DNA of 64,000 nt, taken from Alsobacter sp046349155 (GTDB lineage: Bacteria; Pseudomonadota; Alphaproteobacteria; Rhizobiales; Beijerinckiaceae). This document shows positions 42,274 through 53,640 of the stretch, piece by piece; position 1 is the stretch's first letter, and the number at the start of each line of letters is the position of its first letter. Made by a program: the position numbers and the translations under genes. A model generated the notes under the pieces. The model was given only the letters and a program-made list of their open reading frames with translations, was not told the origin of the DNA and searched no databases. Location of the stretch: the NCBI GenBank assembly GCA_046349155.1, contig JAXMCW010000006.1:248001-312000 (forward strand). Direction: 5' to 3'.

Positions 42274-43754
42274 GACAATCGTCCCAGGCTCTCGTTGAGC
42301 GTCGGCGAGACGACCCGAAGCTCGGCATAGGCCGCAGCCAGGTCCGCGTAGCGGAGGCGACGCGCGGGGTCGGGCTCGACAGGGTCCCTGTAGGACACGA
42401 GGTGCCGCGCTGCTTCCGCAAGGCTGCCGAATTCGCCGGCGCCGGTCAGCGCCAGCATGGCGCAGCCCAGCAGTCCGGCCTCGGGCTCTCGGGTGGGGAG
42501 GATCGGCACGCCGAACACATCGGCCTTGATCTGCAGCCATAGGTCCGATCGCGCTCCGCCGGCCGATGACCGGATGGTCGACACGGGCAGCGCCTCCCGG
42601 ACGGGGGCAAAGGCCTCCTGCATCGCGAGCACCACGCCTTCCATCACCGCGCGGTGAAGATGGGCGGGACCGTGCTGCGCGGTCAGGCCGAGGAAATGCG
42701 CCCTGGACTTGGATCCCTGGCCGAGCCGCTCGCCGGTCAGGTAGGGCATGAAGACGAGCCCCTCGGCTCCGGCAGGCACCGCCTCGGCAGCCCTGGAAAG
42801 GTCCTCGAAGCGGCTCCTGTTTCCGTCGAGGGTCCGCGCTGCCCAGCGGATCGCGTCGCCGGCCGCGTCGACCACCGCGAAGGCGCCCCAGTGGCCGCTG
42901 GCGGTGGCGACGTTCATCACCTGGGGATGCCGGAAGGGCGTGTCCACCAGGCGGGTGAGCAGGAACGAGGTTCCCGTGATGTCCGACACCTGCCCCGTCT
43001 CGGCCACGCCCGAGCCGAGCATGGCGGCGGGAAAATCGCCTGCCCCGACCAACACGGGCAGATGCGCCGGCAAGCCGATCTCCTCGGCGACGCCGGGCAG
43101 CAACCGGCCAAGCTGGGCGTGCGAGGGCAGGAGAGGTGGCAGCAGGCCAAACGGCACGCCCAGGGCCGCAGCGAGGTCCGGTGACCACACGCCGCCGGCC
43201 ATGTCCGCGAGGACGCTGCTGCCGGCTTCAGTCCAGTCCATGGCGGCCAGGCCGGTGAGCCGGAAGTTCAGGTAGTCCTTCGGCATCAGCAGCCACCGGG
43301 CCCGTTCCAGGACCTGGGGTGCGTTGGCCGTCATCCAGGCGAGCTTGATCCCCGGCCAGGCGGTCGTCATCGGGTTGGCGACGTCGCGGAGGCGAGCCGT
43401 CCGATCGGTCGTCAAGTCGGCGACGAGCTGCGCAGCCCGCTTGTCGTTCCAGAGCGGCACCGTATCGGCCGTCAGGCGTCCCCCGGCGTCGACCAGCACG
43501 GGCGCGTGCATCTGGCCGCAGGCGACGAGCGCGCGCAGCTCGACGTCGTCCGGCGCTTCCGACATTGCGCCGCGTATCGCGAGGACGGCTCCGCTCCACC
43601 AGTCTTCGGGCCGCTGCTCGACCCAGCCGTGCCGTGGAAACGAGGTCTCGTGCGGAACGGAGGACAGGCAGAGGAGCCGCCCCGACGGGCCCACGAGGCC
43701 CGCGCGGACGGAACCGGTTCCCAGATCCACTGCCAGAATGGCCGGACGCGCCAT
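42270..43754 (-). CDS. FGGY-family carbohydrate kinase (xylulokinase-like)
   Basis: 494 residues. LAVDLGTGSVRAGLVG is the first phosphate loop, HGWVEQRPEDWW and the second-domain GAGDFPAAMLGSGVA and SAGGARSDLWLQIKADV are typical of xylulokinase-like FGGY kinases. It phosphorylates a keto-sugar or polyol with ATP. ATG 43754 is chosen because GGAGGG precedes it and the phosphate loop begins at residue 5. It is divergent from the aldolase-like gene, with two copies of the proposed RpiR motif between them. Confidence 0.8.
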   Translation of the reverse strand: MARPAILAVDLGTGSVRAGLVGPSGRLLCLSSVPHETSFPRHGWVEQRPEDWWSGAVLAIRGAMSEAPDDVELRALVACGQMHAPVLVDAGGRLTADTVPLWNDKRAAQLVADLTTDRTARLRDVANPMTTAWPGIKLAWMTANAPQVLERARWLLMPKDYLNFRLTGLAAMDWTEAGSSVLADMAGGVWSPDLAAALGVPFGLLPPLLPSHAQLGRLLPGVAEEIGLPAHLPVLVGAGDFPAAMLGSGVAETGQVSDITGTSFLLTRLVDTPFRHPQVMNVATASGHWGAFAVVDAAGDAIRWAARTLDGNRSRFEDLSRAAEAVPAGAEGLVFMPYLTGERLGQGSKSRAHFLGLTAQHGPAHLHRAVMEGVVLAMQEAFAPVREALPVSTIRSSAGGARSDLWLQIKADVFGVPILPTREPEAGLLGCAMLALTGAGEFGSLAEAARHLVSYRDPVEPDPARRLRYADLAAAYAELRVVSPTLNESLGRLS

Positions 43755-43784
43755 GGCCTGCCGCCCTCCCCTGCGCCGCAGAAC

Positions 43785-43822
43785 GAAATCATTTTCATAT
43801 CTGTTGCACAAGAAAGAATTTC
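43785..43822. promoter_or_regulatory. two GAAAT-N2-TTTTC-type sites, candidate RpiR operators
   Basis: GAAATCATTTTC (43785-43796) and, on the opposite strand, GAAATTCTTTC (43812-43822, one T short) lie in the AT-rich gap between the divergent kinase and aldolase genes. Related sites occur upstream of the RpiR gene (54579) and the importer operon (55665). Confidence 0.55.
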
Positions 43823-43866
43823 ATTTTATACCCTGGTCCAGGCATGGAAATGAACGAGACGGGCAG

Positions 43867-44523
43867 ATGACCGAGCCGGCGACCCATGGTTCTGATGCCA
43901 TTCTGGCCCGCATTCGAGGGGCGCGGCTGCTGCCCGTCGTCGTCGTGGAGACGGCCGACCAGGCGGTGCCCCTCGCACGCGCCCTTGTCGCCGGGGGGCT
44001 CCCGGTCGCCGAGGTCACGTTCCGCACCGCCGCAGCCGCCGACGCCATCCGCCGGATTCGGGACGAGGTGCCGGACATTCTGCTGGGAGCCGGCACCGTG
44101 CTCAGCCACGAGCAGGTCCGCGCCGCGCGGCAGGCGGGAGCAGCCTTCCGGGTGACGCCCGGCTTCAACCCTGCGGTCGTCGAGGCCGCCCGCGCCGAGG
44201 AGCTGCCGATCGTTCCCGGCATCAACAATCCCACCGGCGTCGAGCAGGCCATGACGCATGGGCTCAAGGCGGTGAAGTTCTTCCCGGCCGAGCCCAGCGG
44301 CGGCATCCCCTTCCTCAAGGCGCTGGCCGGTCCTTATCGCGACATGGCGTTCGTTCCCACGGGCGGGATCGGCCCGGCCAATCTGGCCTCCTGGCTCGCG
44401 ATTCCCGCCGTCCTTGCCTGCGGCGGGTCCTGGATGGTGGACGCCGCGCTGGTTCGGGCCGGGCGCTTCGACGAGATCACCCGGCTCACGGCGCAGGCCG
44501 TGGACCTAGCGAGACAGGCGTGA
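43867..44523 (+). CDS. KDPG/KHG aldolase-like enzyme (Eda family)
   Basis: 218 residues, a TIM barrel. The conserved glutamate is in VAEVTFRTAAA, and the Schiff-base lysine in HGLKAVKFFPAEPSGG, followed by VPTGGIGPANLASWL and CGGSWMVD. It splits 2-keto-3-deoxy-6-phosphogluconate or a similar 2-keto-3-deoxy sugar acid into pyruvate and an aldehyde. It is the first gene of a long forward run of dehydrogenases and kinases, which implies a sugar-acid branch. ATG 43867 follows GAGACGGG. Confidence 0.85.
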   Translation: MTEPATHGSDAILARIRGARLLPVVVVETADQAVPLARALVAGGLPVAEVTFRTAAAADAIRRIRDEVPDILLGAGTVLSHEQVRAARQAGAAFRVTPGFNPAVVEAARAEELPIVPGINNPTGVEQAMTHGLKAVKFFPAEPSGGIPFLKALAGPYRDMAFVPTGGIGPANLASWLAIPAVLACGGSWMVDAALVRAGRFDEITRLTAQAVDLARQA

Positions 44524-44571
44524 CCTGCGCCCGGGCCAGGCCCGCGAGACGAGGCTGAACGGAGGATATCG

Positions 44572-45405
44572 ATGGCGAACAACACACTCGCGGAGGGCCT
44601 GTCGCTGGCGGGGAAGTCCTGCCTTGTCACCGGAGCCGCCTCTGGCATCGGCGAGGCCGTCGCCCGCATCTACGCGAAGAACGGCGCCAGGGTCGCCATG
44701 GTCGACATCGACCGCCCCCGGCTCGAAAGGGTCTCCAAGGAAATCGAGGACGAGGGCGGGACCGTGCTGGCCATCGTCGCCGACGTCACGGAGGAGGAGA
44801 GCGTCCGCGGCTTCTTCCGGCGCGTGCATGACGCCTGGGGCTCGATCGATGTGGTGGTGAACTCCGCCGGCCGCGACAGCCTCGCTCCGCCCGTCACGCA
44901 GGTGACGCTCGAGGAGTGGAACAAGACGATCGGCCCCAACCTGACGGCCGTCTTCCTGTGCTGCCGGGAGGCTTTCCTCTACATGGAGAAACAGGCCGAG
45001 GGCGGCCGCATCATCAACATGGGATCGTCCTCGACGCGCGTGGCCTCGGGTCCCGGGCACAGCCCCTACCGCGCGTCCAAGCACGGCATGCTGGGCTTCT
45101 CCAAGAACATCCTCCTGGAGGGCAAGGACAAGAAGATCGGGGTGACGGTGCTGAACCCGAGCCACGTCAAGACCCCGATGACGGAGATCATCGACAAGGG
45201 CCTCTACGACGGGGACCTGCCCGCCTATGTCGACGGCTGGCTGGACGAAAAGGAGATGAAGGAGGGCATCCACGCCAGTTGCATCGACGTGGACAACGTC
45301 GCCTGGCTCGCCCTCTACGTCGCCACCCGCACGCCCGACGTCACGATTCCCACGATCAGCCTCTATCCCACCCACAAGGTCCATCGTTACGGGATGGAGG
45401 TCTAG
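44572..45405 (+). CDS. short-chain dehydrogenase/reductase
   Basis: 277 residues, classical SDR. Cofactor motif VTGAASGIGEAVARIYAK, Asp at the end of strand 2 (VDIDRPRL), favouring NAD, NSAGRDSLAPP, catalytic serine in GSSSTRVAS and Tyr-x3-Lys in YRASKHG. It oxidises or reduces a sugar or polyol hydroxyl in the cytoplasm. GGAGG-type site before ATG 44572; 4 bases to the following alcohol dehydrogenase, so co-transcribed. Confidence 0.85.
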   Translation: MANNTLAEGLSLAGKSCLVTGAASGIGEAVARIYAKNGARVAMVDIDRPRLERVSKEIEDEGGTVLAIVADVTEEESVRGFFRRVHDAWGSIDVVVNSAGRDSLAPPVTQVTLEEWNKTIGPNLTAVFLCCREAFLYMEKQAEGGRIINMGSSSTRVASGPGHSPYRASKHGMLGFSKNILLEGKDKKIGVTVLNPSHVKTPMTEIIDKGLYDGDLPAYVDGWLDEKEMKEGIHASCIDVDNVAWLALYVATRTPDVTIPTISLYPTHKVHRYGMEV

Positions 45406-45409
45406 CCGC

Positions 45410-46468
45410 ATGAAGGCCGCCGTCTACCAGGGACAGGGTCGGGTGGCGCTCGAGGAGCGCCCGGTTCCCGTGCCTGGCCGCGACGAACTCCTGATCCGCA
45501 TCCATGCGGCCTCGATCTGCGGAACGGACCTGAAGATCGTCCGCGGGGGCCATTTCCGCGTCGGTCCGGACGACACACGCGTGCTGGGCCACGAGCTCGC
45601 AGGCGAGATCGTCGAGGTCGGGGCCGGCGTGACCCGCTGGCGGGTCGGCCAGCGCGTGTCGGTCGTGCCCAATATCGGCTGCGGCGCCTGCGCGATGTGC
45701 CGAAAGGGGCTCAACAACATGTGCCCGGACTACGACGCCTTCGGCATCAACATCGACGGCGGCTTCCAGCAGTTCATGGTGGTCACCGGCCCCGCGCTGC
45801 GCGGCGGGAACCTCGTGGAGATTCCCGAGAGCCTGTCCTACCTGGAGGCTTCCCTCGTCGAGCCGCTGTCCTGCTGCTTCAACGCCTGGAAGGATCTCCA
45901 CGTCACGCCCGAGGACCGCGTCCTCGTGATGGGGACGGGCCCCATTGCCGGCCTGTTCCTGCAACTCGCCAGAGCCTACGGCGCGCGGCAGGCCATCGTC
46001 GTTGGCCGGCGTGCGGCGCGCCTCGCGGAGATGGCGCCCTTCGGCGCCACCGACCTCGTCGATTCCAGCGTCACCGACCCGGTCGAGGAGGTGATGCGCC
46101 TGACGGGCGGGGCAGGGGTCGACGTGGCCCTGACCTGCGCGCCCGCCGCGGACCTGCAGAACCAGGCCATTGCCTGCCTGGCGCGCCTCGGCCGGATGAA
46201 CGTGTTCTCCGGCCTGGCCAAGGGGACCACGGTCGCGATCGACACGAACAAGATCCACTACTGGAGCCTCAAGGTGCTCGGGTCGACCGGCTCCAGCATC
46301 GACGACTATGCCCGCGCCATGGCGCTGGTGGAGGCCGGCAAGGTCCGGGTGACCGACATCGTGAGCGACGGCTTCGGCATGGACGAGGCCGTCGCCGCCT
46401 TCGATCACGCGCTGTCCGGGCGTGGCCTGAAGACCGTCATCCATCCGCAGAGGGAGACCCTGTCATGA
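45410..46468 (+). CDS. zinc-dependent alcohol dehydrogenase (MDR family) 1
   Basis: 352 residues. Catalytic zinc residues are in SICGTDLKI and GHELAGEIVEVG. Structural zinc cysteines are in GCGACAMCRKGLNNMC, and the Rossmann stretch runs near VMGTGPIAGLFLQLA. It resembles sorbitol/threonine dehydrogenases that oxidise a secondary alcohol with NAD. ATG 45410 lies 4 bases after the SDR stop; its own stop overlaps the next dehydrogenase by 4 bases. Confidence 0.85.
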   Translation: MKAAVYQGQGRVALEERPVPVPGRDELLIRIHAASICGTDLKIVRGGHFRVGPDDTRVLGHELAGEIVEVGAGVTRWRVGQRVSVVPNIGCGACAMCRKGLNNMCPDYDAFGINIDGGFQQFMVVTGPALRGGNLVEIPESLSYLEASLVEPLSCCFNAWKDLHVTPEDRVLVMGTGPIAGLFLQLARAYGARQAIVVGRRAARLAEMAPFGATDLVDSSVTDPVEEVMRLTGGAGVDVALTCAPAADLQNQAIACLARLGRMNVFSGLAKGTTVAIDTNKIHYWSLKVLGSTGSSIDDYARAMALVEAGKVRVTDIVSDGFGMDEAVAAFDHALSGRGLKTVIHPQRETLS

Positions 46469-47514
46469 AGGCCGCCGTGCTTCACGCTCCCGGCGACCTG
46501 CGCGTCGAGGACGTCCCCCGGCCGACGCCGGGCGCCGGGCACGTTCTGGTCCGCGTCATGGCGGCGGGGATCTGCGGCTCGGACATCGGCCGCGTGATGG
46601 TCACGGGCACCTATCGCTTTCCCACCATCCCCGGCCACGAATTCGCCGGCCGCATCGAATGCGTGGGCACGGGCGTGACAGGCCTCGCGCCGGGTGACCG
46701 TGTCGCCGTGGCGCCGCTCATGCCGTGCTTCCAGTGCGACTGGTGCCGGTCCGGCACGTTCTCGCTGTGCGAGTCCTACGACTTCATGGGCTCGCGCAGC
46801 GACGGGGCCTTCGCCGAGTTCATCAAGGTTCCCGCGCGCAACGCCCTCAAGGTGCCGGAAGGCGTCAGCGACGAGGTGGCCGCGACGATCGAGCCGGCCG
46901 CCATCATCCTGCACGGCATCCACAAGCTCGACATCTCGCTCGGCGACGCGGTGGCGGTGGTCGGCTGCGGTGCGCTCGGCTTCTTCGCCCTGCAATTCGC
47001 CAAGCTGTCGGGCGCCCAGCCTCTCATCGCCATCGACGTCGACGACGACAAGCTGGCGCTTGCCAGCTCCGTGGGCGCCGACATCTGCATCAATCCGGCG
47101 CGCGAGGACGCCCATGCCGCCGTGAAGGCCGCGACGGCCGGAAGGGGCGTGGCCGTGGCGCTGGAATGCGCGGGGTCCGATGCCGGGCGGGACCTGTCGA
47201 TCCTCGCCACCGCCAAGCAGGGAACGGTGCTGCTCTACGGCACGGCCTATGGCGACGTCGCCATCGCCGAGAAGGCCTTCTCCCGGATGGTGCGCGACGA
47301 GCTTCAGGTCGTCGGCTCGTGGAACTCATATTCCCTGCCGTTCCCCGGCAAGGAGTGGTTCGACATCATGGAACTGCTGCGCAGAGGCCGATTGATCGTC
47401 GATCCGCTGATCAGTCATCGCGCATCCCTGGACGAGGCGCCAGCGATCTTCAAGGCCCTGAAGGCACGCAACTTCGGTCCCTACCACAAGATACTCTTCA
47501 AGCCGAACGGCTAG
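46465..47514 (+). CDS. zinc-dependent alcohol dehydrogenase (MDR family) 2, galactitol/sorbitol-dehydrogenase-like
   Basis: 349 residues. AAGICGSDIGRV and GHEFAGRIECVG hold catalytic zinc ligands; PCFQCDWCRSGTFSLC is the structural zinc lobe; VVGCGALGFFALQFAKL binds NAD. The segment YDFMGSRSDGAFAEFIKVP is typical of galactitol-1-phosphate and related dehydrogenases. Two MDR enzymes in tandem suggest two successive or alternative polyol oxidations. ATGA overlap with the previous gene. Confidence 0.85.
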   Translation: MKAAVLHAPGDLRVEDVPRPTPGAGHVLVRVMAAGICGSDIGRVMVTGTYRFPTIPGHEFAGRIECVGTGVTGLAPGDRVAVAPLMPCFQCDWCRSGTFSLCESYDFMGSRSDGAFAEFIKVPARNALKVPEGVSDEVAATIEPAAIILHGIHKLDISLGDAVAVVGCGALGFFALQFAKLSGAQPLIAIDVDDDKLALASSVGADICINPAREDAHAAVKAATAGRGVAVALECAGSDAGRDLSILATAKQGTVLLYGTAYGDVAIAEKAFSRMVRDELQVVGSWNSYSLPFPGKEWFDIMELLRRGRLIVDPLISHRASLDEAPAIFKALKARNFGPYHKILFKPNG

Positions 47515-47534
47515 ACATAGACGGGGAGGACAGA

Positions 47535-49034
<1,500 letters not shown>

Positions 49035-49041
49035 GCCCGCC

Positions 49042-49989
49042 ATGACCTACCAGCCCGCCGCACGACGCACGATGTACTTCATCGGCGTGACGACAGCGAA
49101 GTCGTCGATCATGAAGGTCTTTCCCGCCTGGTCGGATCACCTCGGCCTCGATGCGGCGATGACGGGCATCGACTTCGCCCCGAATTCAGATCCCGCCGCC
49201 TACCGCGAGGCCGTGGCCTTCATCAAGCGCGACCCGCTGTCGCTGGGAGCGCTCGTCACCACGCACAAGGTCAACCTGCTCAAGGCCTCCCGGGACCTGT
49301 TCGACGAGCTCGACCCCTATGCCCGCACCCTGCACGAGGTCAGCTCGATCTCGAAGCGCGGCGCGCGGCTCTTCGGCCATGCCAAGGACCCGATCAGTGC
49401 GGGGGCCAGCTTCGAGGCCATCGTGCCGGGAGGGCACTGGGCGGCGACGGGCGCTCACCTGTGCATCCTGGGTTCGGGCGGCTCCTCCCTCGCGCTTTCG
49501 CTCTATCTCCACAACAAGAGGGCGGAGGGGGGCGACGTGCCCTCCCGGATCGTGGTGACCGCGAGGCGCGAGTCGAGCCTCGCGGAGATGCGTCAGGTGC
49601 ACGCCCAGATCGGCTTTTCCATCCCCGTCGACTACCGGCTTGCACCCTCGCCGGCCGAGGGCGACGCGGTGGTCGGCGGATTGCCGCCGCGTTCGATGGT
49701 GGTCAACGCCACGGGGCTGGGAAAGGACGCACCCGGATCACCCCTTTCGGACGCCGTCCGCTTCCCCGAGGGCGGACTGGTCTGGGAGTTCAACTACCGG
49801 GGCGACCTCGTCTTCCTCGACCAGGCGAAGGCCGCAGCCGAGGTGCGCGGCCTCAAGGTCCACGACGGCTGGGTCTACTTCATCCACGGCTGGACGAGAG
49901 TCATCGCCGAAGTCTTTGCCATCGACGTCCCGATGTCCGGCCCAGCCTTCGACGCGCTGAGCCGCATCGCCCGCGACGCCTCACGCTGA
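49042..49989 (+). CDS. shikimate-dehydrogenase-like protein
   Basis: 315 residues. The N-terminal substrate domain has MYFIGVTTAKSSIMKVFPAW (S-x-S type start) and the catalytic lysine in ALVTTHKVNLLKA. The NADP-binding half has the LGSGGSSLALSLYL loop and VNATGLGKDAPGSP. It differs from AroE in many places and lies in a catabolic run, so it is probably an AroE-like oxidoreductase of a carbohydrate pathway, not a shikimate enzyme. The start follows glpK by 7 bases. Confidence 0.7.
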   Translation: MTYQPAARRTMYFIGVTTAKSSIMKVFPAWSDHLGLDAAMTGIDFAPNSDPAAYREAVAFIKRDPLSLGALVTTHKVNLLKASRDLFDELDPYARTLHEVSSISKRGARLFGHAKDPISAGASFEAIVPGGHWAATGAHLCILGSGGSSLALSLYLHNKRAEGGDVPSRIVVTARRESSLAEMRQVHAQIGFSIPVDYRLAPSPAEGDAVVGGLPPRSMVVNATGLGKDAPGSPLSDAVRFPEGGLVWEFNYRGDLVFLDQAKAAAEVRGLKVHDGWVYFIHGWTRVIAEVFAIDVPMSGPAFDALSRIARDASR

Positions 49990-50006
49990 AACAAGGAACT
50001 CCCGAC

Positions 50007-50581
<575 letters not shown>

Positions 50582-50582
<1 letters not shown>

Positions 50583-51517
50583 TGGCCCCGACCATGCCGG
50601 GCAAGATCGCCGTCACCCCGCGCTCGCTGTCGGGCGCCGGGCATCCGGCCCTGTCCCTCCTCAGCGAGCGGGGCTACGAGATCGTCTATCCCTCGCCGGG
50701 CAATCTCCCGAGCGAGGAAGAGCTGCTGCACAGCGTGCCGGGTTGCGTCGGCTGGCTCGCCGGCGTGGAGCCGATCAGCCCGCGCGTCCTGGCGGCGGCA
50801 GAGGGCCTCAGGGTCATCAGCCGCAACGGAACAGGCGTCGACAATATCGACCTCGATTTCGCGCGCTCGCGCGGCATCGCCGTCGAGCGCGCGACGGGAG
50901 CCAATGCGCGGGGCGTGGCCGAGCTGGCCATCACGCTGATGCTCTCGGCCTTTCGCGCGGTGCCCTGGTCCGACGGGCAGTTGCGGAAGGGCGACTGGCG
51001 GCGGCGGATCGGCGTCGAGGCCCAGGGCCGGACCCTGGCCGTGATCGGTTGCGGGGCCATCGGGCGCGAGGTCGTGGATCTCGCGCTCGGGCTCGGGATG
51101 TGGGTCGTCGGGCACGACCCCGCACCCTCCAACTCGTTTGCGCGCCCGGGCTTCCGCTTCGCGTCGCTCCGGGAGGCGCTTGCGGGCGCGGATGCGATCA
51201 CGCTGCATTGCCCCCCCGGCGAGCGCCCGATCCTCGACAAGGCGATGCTGGCGCAACTGAAGCGGGGCGTCGCAATCGTCAATACGGCCCGCGCCGAGTT
51301 GATCGACGAGGAGGCGTTGCTGGCCGCGCTGGACACGGGCCAGGTGGGCAGCCTGGCGACGGACGTGTTCCGCCGCGAACCGCCCGAGCCGTCTCCCCTC
51401 ACGGCGCACGAGCGCGTGATCCTCACCCCGCATGTCGGCGGCTTCACGGAAGAGAGCGTCGAGCGTGCGACCCGCGTGGCTGTGGAGAACCTCCTGCGGG
51501 TTCTCGAACCCCGATGA
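50582..51517 (+). CDS. D-2-hydroxyacid dehydrogenase (phosphoglycerate-dehydrogenase-like)
   Basis: 311 residues. The NAD motif is VIGCGAIGREVVDLALG; catalytic Arg in VNTARAELIDEEAL, Glu in DVFRREPPEPSPL and His in LTPHVGGFTEESV are all present. Upstream, ISRNGTGVDNIDLDFARSRG is the substrate domain signature. It interconverts a 2-hydroxy acid and a 2-keto acid, which fits the sugar-acid branch with the KDPG-aldolase-like enzyme. It overlaps both neighbours (1 base before, 4 after). Confidence 0.85.
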
Positions 51518-52824
51518 GCGTGCTCCGCGCCCGGGCCTGGAAGGATCCGCCCGCGCTCGCGGCCGCAGGCGAGGGCGGCGCCGTCGCCTGGCTGGGGCAG
51601 GCCGGTTTCCTCGTCGCCATGGGCGGACTGCGGATCGTGGTCGATCCCTATCTCTCCGACAGCCTGGCCGAGAAGTATCGGGGAACGCGCTTTCCGCATG
51701 AGCGGATGACGCCGCCGCCCGTCCCGCCCGGACAATTGCGAGAGGTGGACTGGCTGCTTTGCACCCATGGCCATACGGACCACATGGACCCAGGGACCAT
51801 CAGTCCCCTGCTGGACGCCAGTCCCGACGCACGCGTTCTGGTCCCGAGGGCGGAAGCGGGGCGTGCCGTGGAGCGGGGCGCGCCGCCCGACCGGCTGGTC
51901 CTGATCGACGCCGGCGAGACGGTCGAGCTTGGGCCCGGCGTGACCGCGACGGCCACGCCTGCGGCGCACGAGCAGATGACACGCACGCCGGAGGGATATC
52001 GCTTCCTGGGCTACGTCCTGCGAGGCGGCGGCGTGACGCTCTGGCATTCCGGCGACACGGTCCCGTGGCTGGGCCAGGCGGAGTGGCTCTCGCCCTTCCG
52101 TGTCGACGCAGCGTTGCTTCCCGTCAACGGGCGCGACTCGCTGCGCGCCGACAACGGTGTTCCGGGAAACCTGACGCTGGAGGAGGCCGTCGCCCTTTGC
52201 GACGCCATCGGGGCGCGGGCGATGCTGGGGCACCATTTCGGTCTCTTCGACTTCAACACGATCGATGTCGAAGACGGGCATCGGCGCATCTCCGCCCTCG
52301 CTTGCCGCGCCGAGTTGGCCCTGGCGACGGCGGAGACGATCTGGGACGTGCTGCCTGCGCCGCGCCGGGACCTCTCCATCCTGTTCGTCTGCAAAGGAAA
52401 CATCTGCCGCTCGCCCCTCGCGGAGGGCCTGCTCGCGGCGAAGTCTCCCCGCTGCCACGTCGAGAGCGCGGGCCTCATGGACGGCCCTGTCGGCCGGCCG
52501 CCGCATCCCCGGACGCAGGCGATCGCGTCCGAACGTGGGCTTGATCTCTCGCGCCTGCGCGCGCGCCAGGTCGCCGCGAGCGACTTCGCCCGCTTCGACC
52601 TGATCCTCGGCATGGACCGCGACAATCTCGCGACGCTGCGGGCGATGCGTCCCCCAGCTTCAGGCGCGAGGCTCGGACGCCTGGGCGCCTATCTCGAGCC
52701 GGGGAGCGTGCCGGACATCGAGGATCCCTGGGGCCGCGACGGCGCGGCCTTCCGGGCCGTGCATGACCAGATCGAGAGGGCCACCGACAGGCTGGCGAGC
52801 CTCGTCGACGCCGCGACACGCTGA
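51514..52824 (+). CDS. fusion of a UlaG-like metallo-hydrolase and a low-molecular-weight tyrosine phosphatase
   Basis: 436 residues in one frame. Residues 20-280 are a metallo-beta-lactamase fold of the UlaG type: CTHGHTDHMD (84-91), His152, HSGDT (Asp181) and GHHFG (240-244). Residues 287-436 are a complete low-molecular-weight protein tyrosine phosphatase: FVCKGNICRSPLAEG (Cys293, Arg299) and the general-acid loop DIEDPWGRD (Asp404). UlaG opens the ring of L-ascorbate 6-phosphate. The phosphatase half could act on a sugar phosphate or a protein. Both active sites are intact. ATGA overlap with the dehydrogenase upstream. I do not recall this pair as a described fusion. Confidence 0.8.
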   Translation: MSVLRARAWKDPPALAAAGEGGAVAWLGQAGFLVAMGGLRIVVDPYLSDSLAEKYRGTRFPHERMTPPPVPPGQLREVDWLLCTHGHTDHMDPGTISPLLDASPDARVLVPRAEAGRAVERGAPPDRLVLIDAGETVELGPGVTATATPAAHEQMTRTPEGYRFLGYVLRGGGVTLWHSGDTVPWLGQAEWLSPFRVDAALLPVNGRDSLRADNGVPGNLTLEEAVALCDAIGARAMLGHHFGLFDFNTIDVEDGHRRISALACRAELALATAETIWDVLPAPRRDLSILFVCKGNICRSPLAEGLLAAKSPRCHVESAGLMDGPVGRPPHPRTQAIASERGLDLSRLRARQVAASDFARFDLILGMDRDNLATLRAMRPPASGARLGRLGAYLEPGSVPDIEDPWGRDGAAFRAVHDQIERATDRLASLVDAATR

Positions 52825-52840
52825 ACGCTGGGGGAGAGCG

Positions 52841-53626
52841 ATGGATTTCGGGATCACAGGACAAGTCGCGGTCGTCACGGGCGGCGCCACGGGGATCGGC
52901 CACGCCATCGCGCGGGCCTTCCACGAGGAGGGCGCGATCGTCGTCGTCAACGGGCGCAACCAGGCCAAGCTCGACGCCGCCTGCGCCGCGATCGGACCTC
53001 GTGCAAGGGGTGTCGTCGCCGACCTCATGACCCAGCAGGGCGCGGAGCGGCTGGCCGCCTTCGCGCGCGATCTCGGGCCTGTGTCGTTCCTCGTCAACAA
53101 TATCGGCGTGTTCGACGTGAACGACTTTTTCGCGGTGAGCGACGAGGGGTGGGCGGAGTATTTCCAGCATAACGTCATGACCGCCGTCCGCATCTCCCGC
53201 ATCGTGCTGAAGGATATGCTGGCGCGCAACGAGGGCGCGATCTGCTTCATATCCTCCGAGGCCGCCATCCGCTCGATCGGCAACATGGTGCCCTATTCCG
53301 TCACCAAGACGGCGATGCTGGGTCTGTCGCGCGCGCTGGCCGAGCTGACGCGGGGGACCGAGGTCCGCGTCACGAGCTACATGCCGGGCACCACGGCCAC
53401 GGAATCCGTGCAGAGCTATTTCGAGGGACTGGCGAAGGAGCAGGGGCGCAGCGTGGAGGAGTGCCTCGCCGACTTCTACCGGACGGTGCAGCCCTCCAAC
53501 CTGACGCAGCGCTTGATCGACCCCGCCATGCACGGGCGAGGCGTGCTGCAGTTGATGACGAACACCGCCATGAACGGCGTCTGCCATCGCGCGGATGGCG
53601 GCACGATCCGTTCGATCTTCGGCTGA
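52841..53626 (+). CDS. short-chain dehydrogenase/reductase
   Basis: 261 residues. VTGGATGIGHAIARAFHEEG binds the cofactor and NGRNQAKLD at strand 2 suggests NADP use. VNNIGVFDVNDFF, catalytic serine in FISSEAAIRSIG and Tyr-x3-Lys in YSVTKTAML follow. The C-terminal substrate loop is long (about 190-245). It is closely related in layout to the SDR at 62842. GGGGGAGAG precedes ATG 52841. Confidence 0.85.
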   Translation: MDFGITGQVAVVTGGATGIGHAIARAFHEEGAIVVVNGRNQAKLDAACAAIGPRARGVVADLMTQQGAERLAAFARDLGPVSFLVNNIGVFDVNDFFAVSDEGWAEYFQHNVMTAVRISRIVLKDMLARNEGAICFISSEAAIRSIGNMVPYSVTKTAMLGLSRALAELTRGTEVRVTSYMPGTTATESVQSYFEGLAKEQGRSVEECLADFYRTVQPSNLTQRLIDPAMHGRGVLQLMTNTAMNGVCHRADGGTIRSIFG

Positions 53627-53640
53627 GCAGGGAGGGAGAG

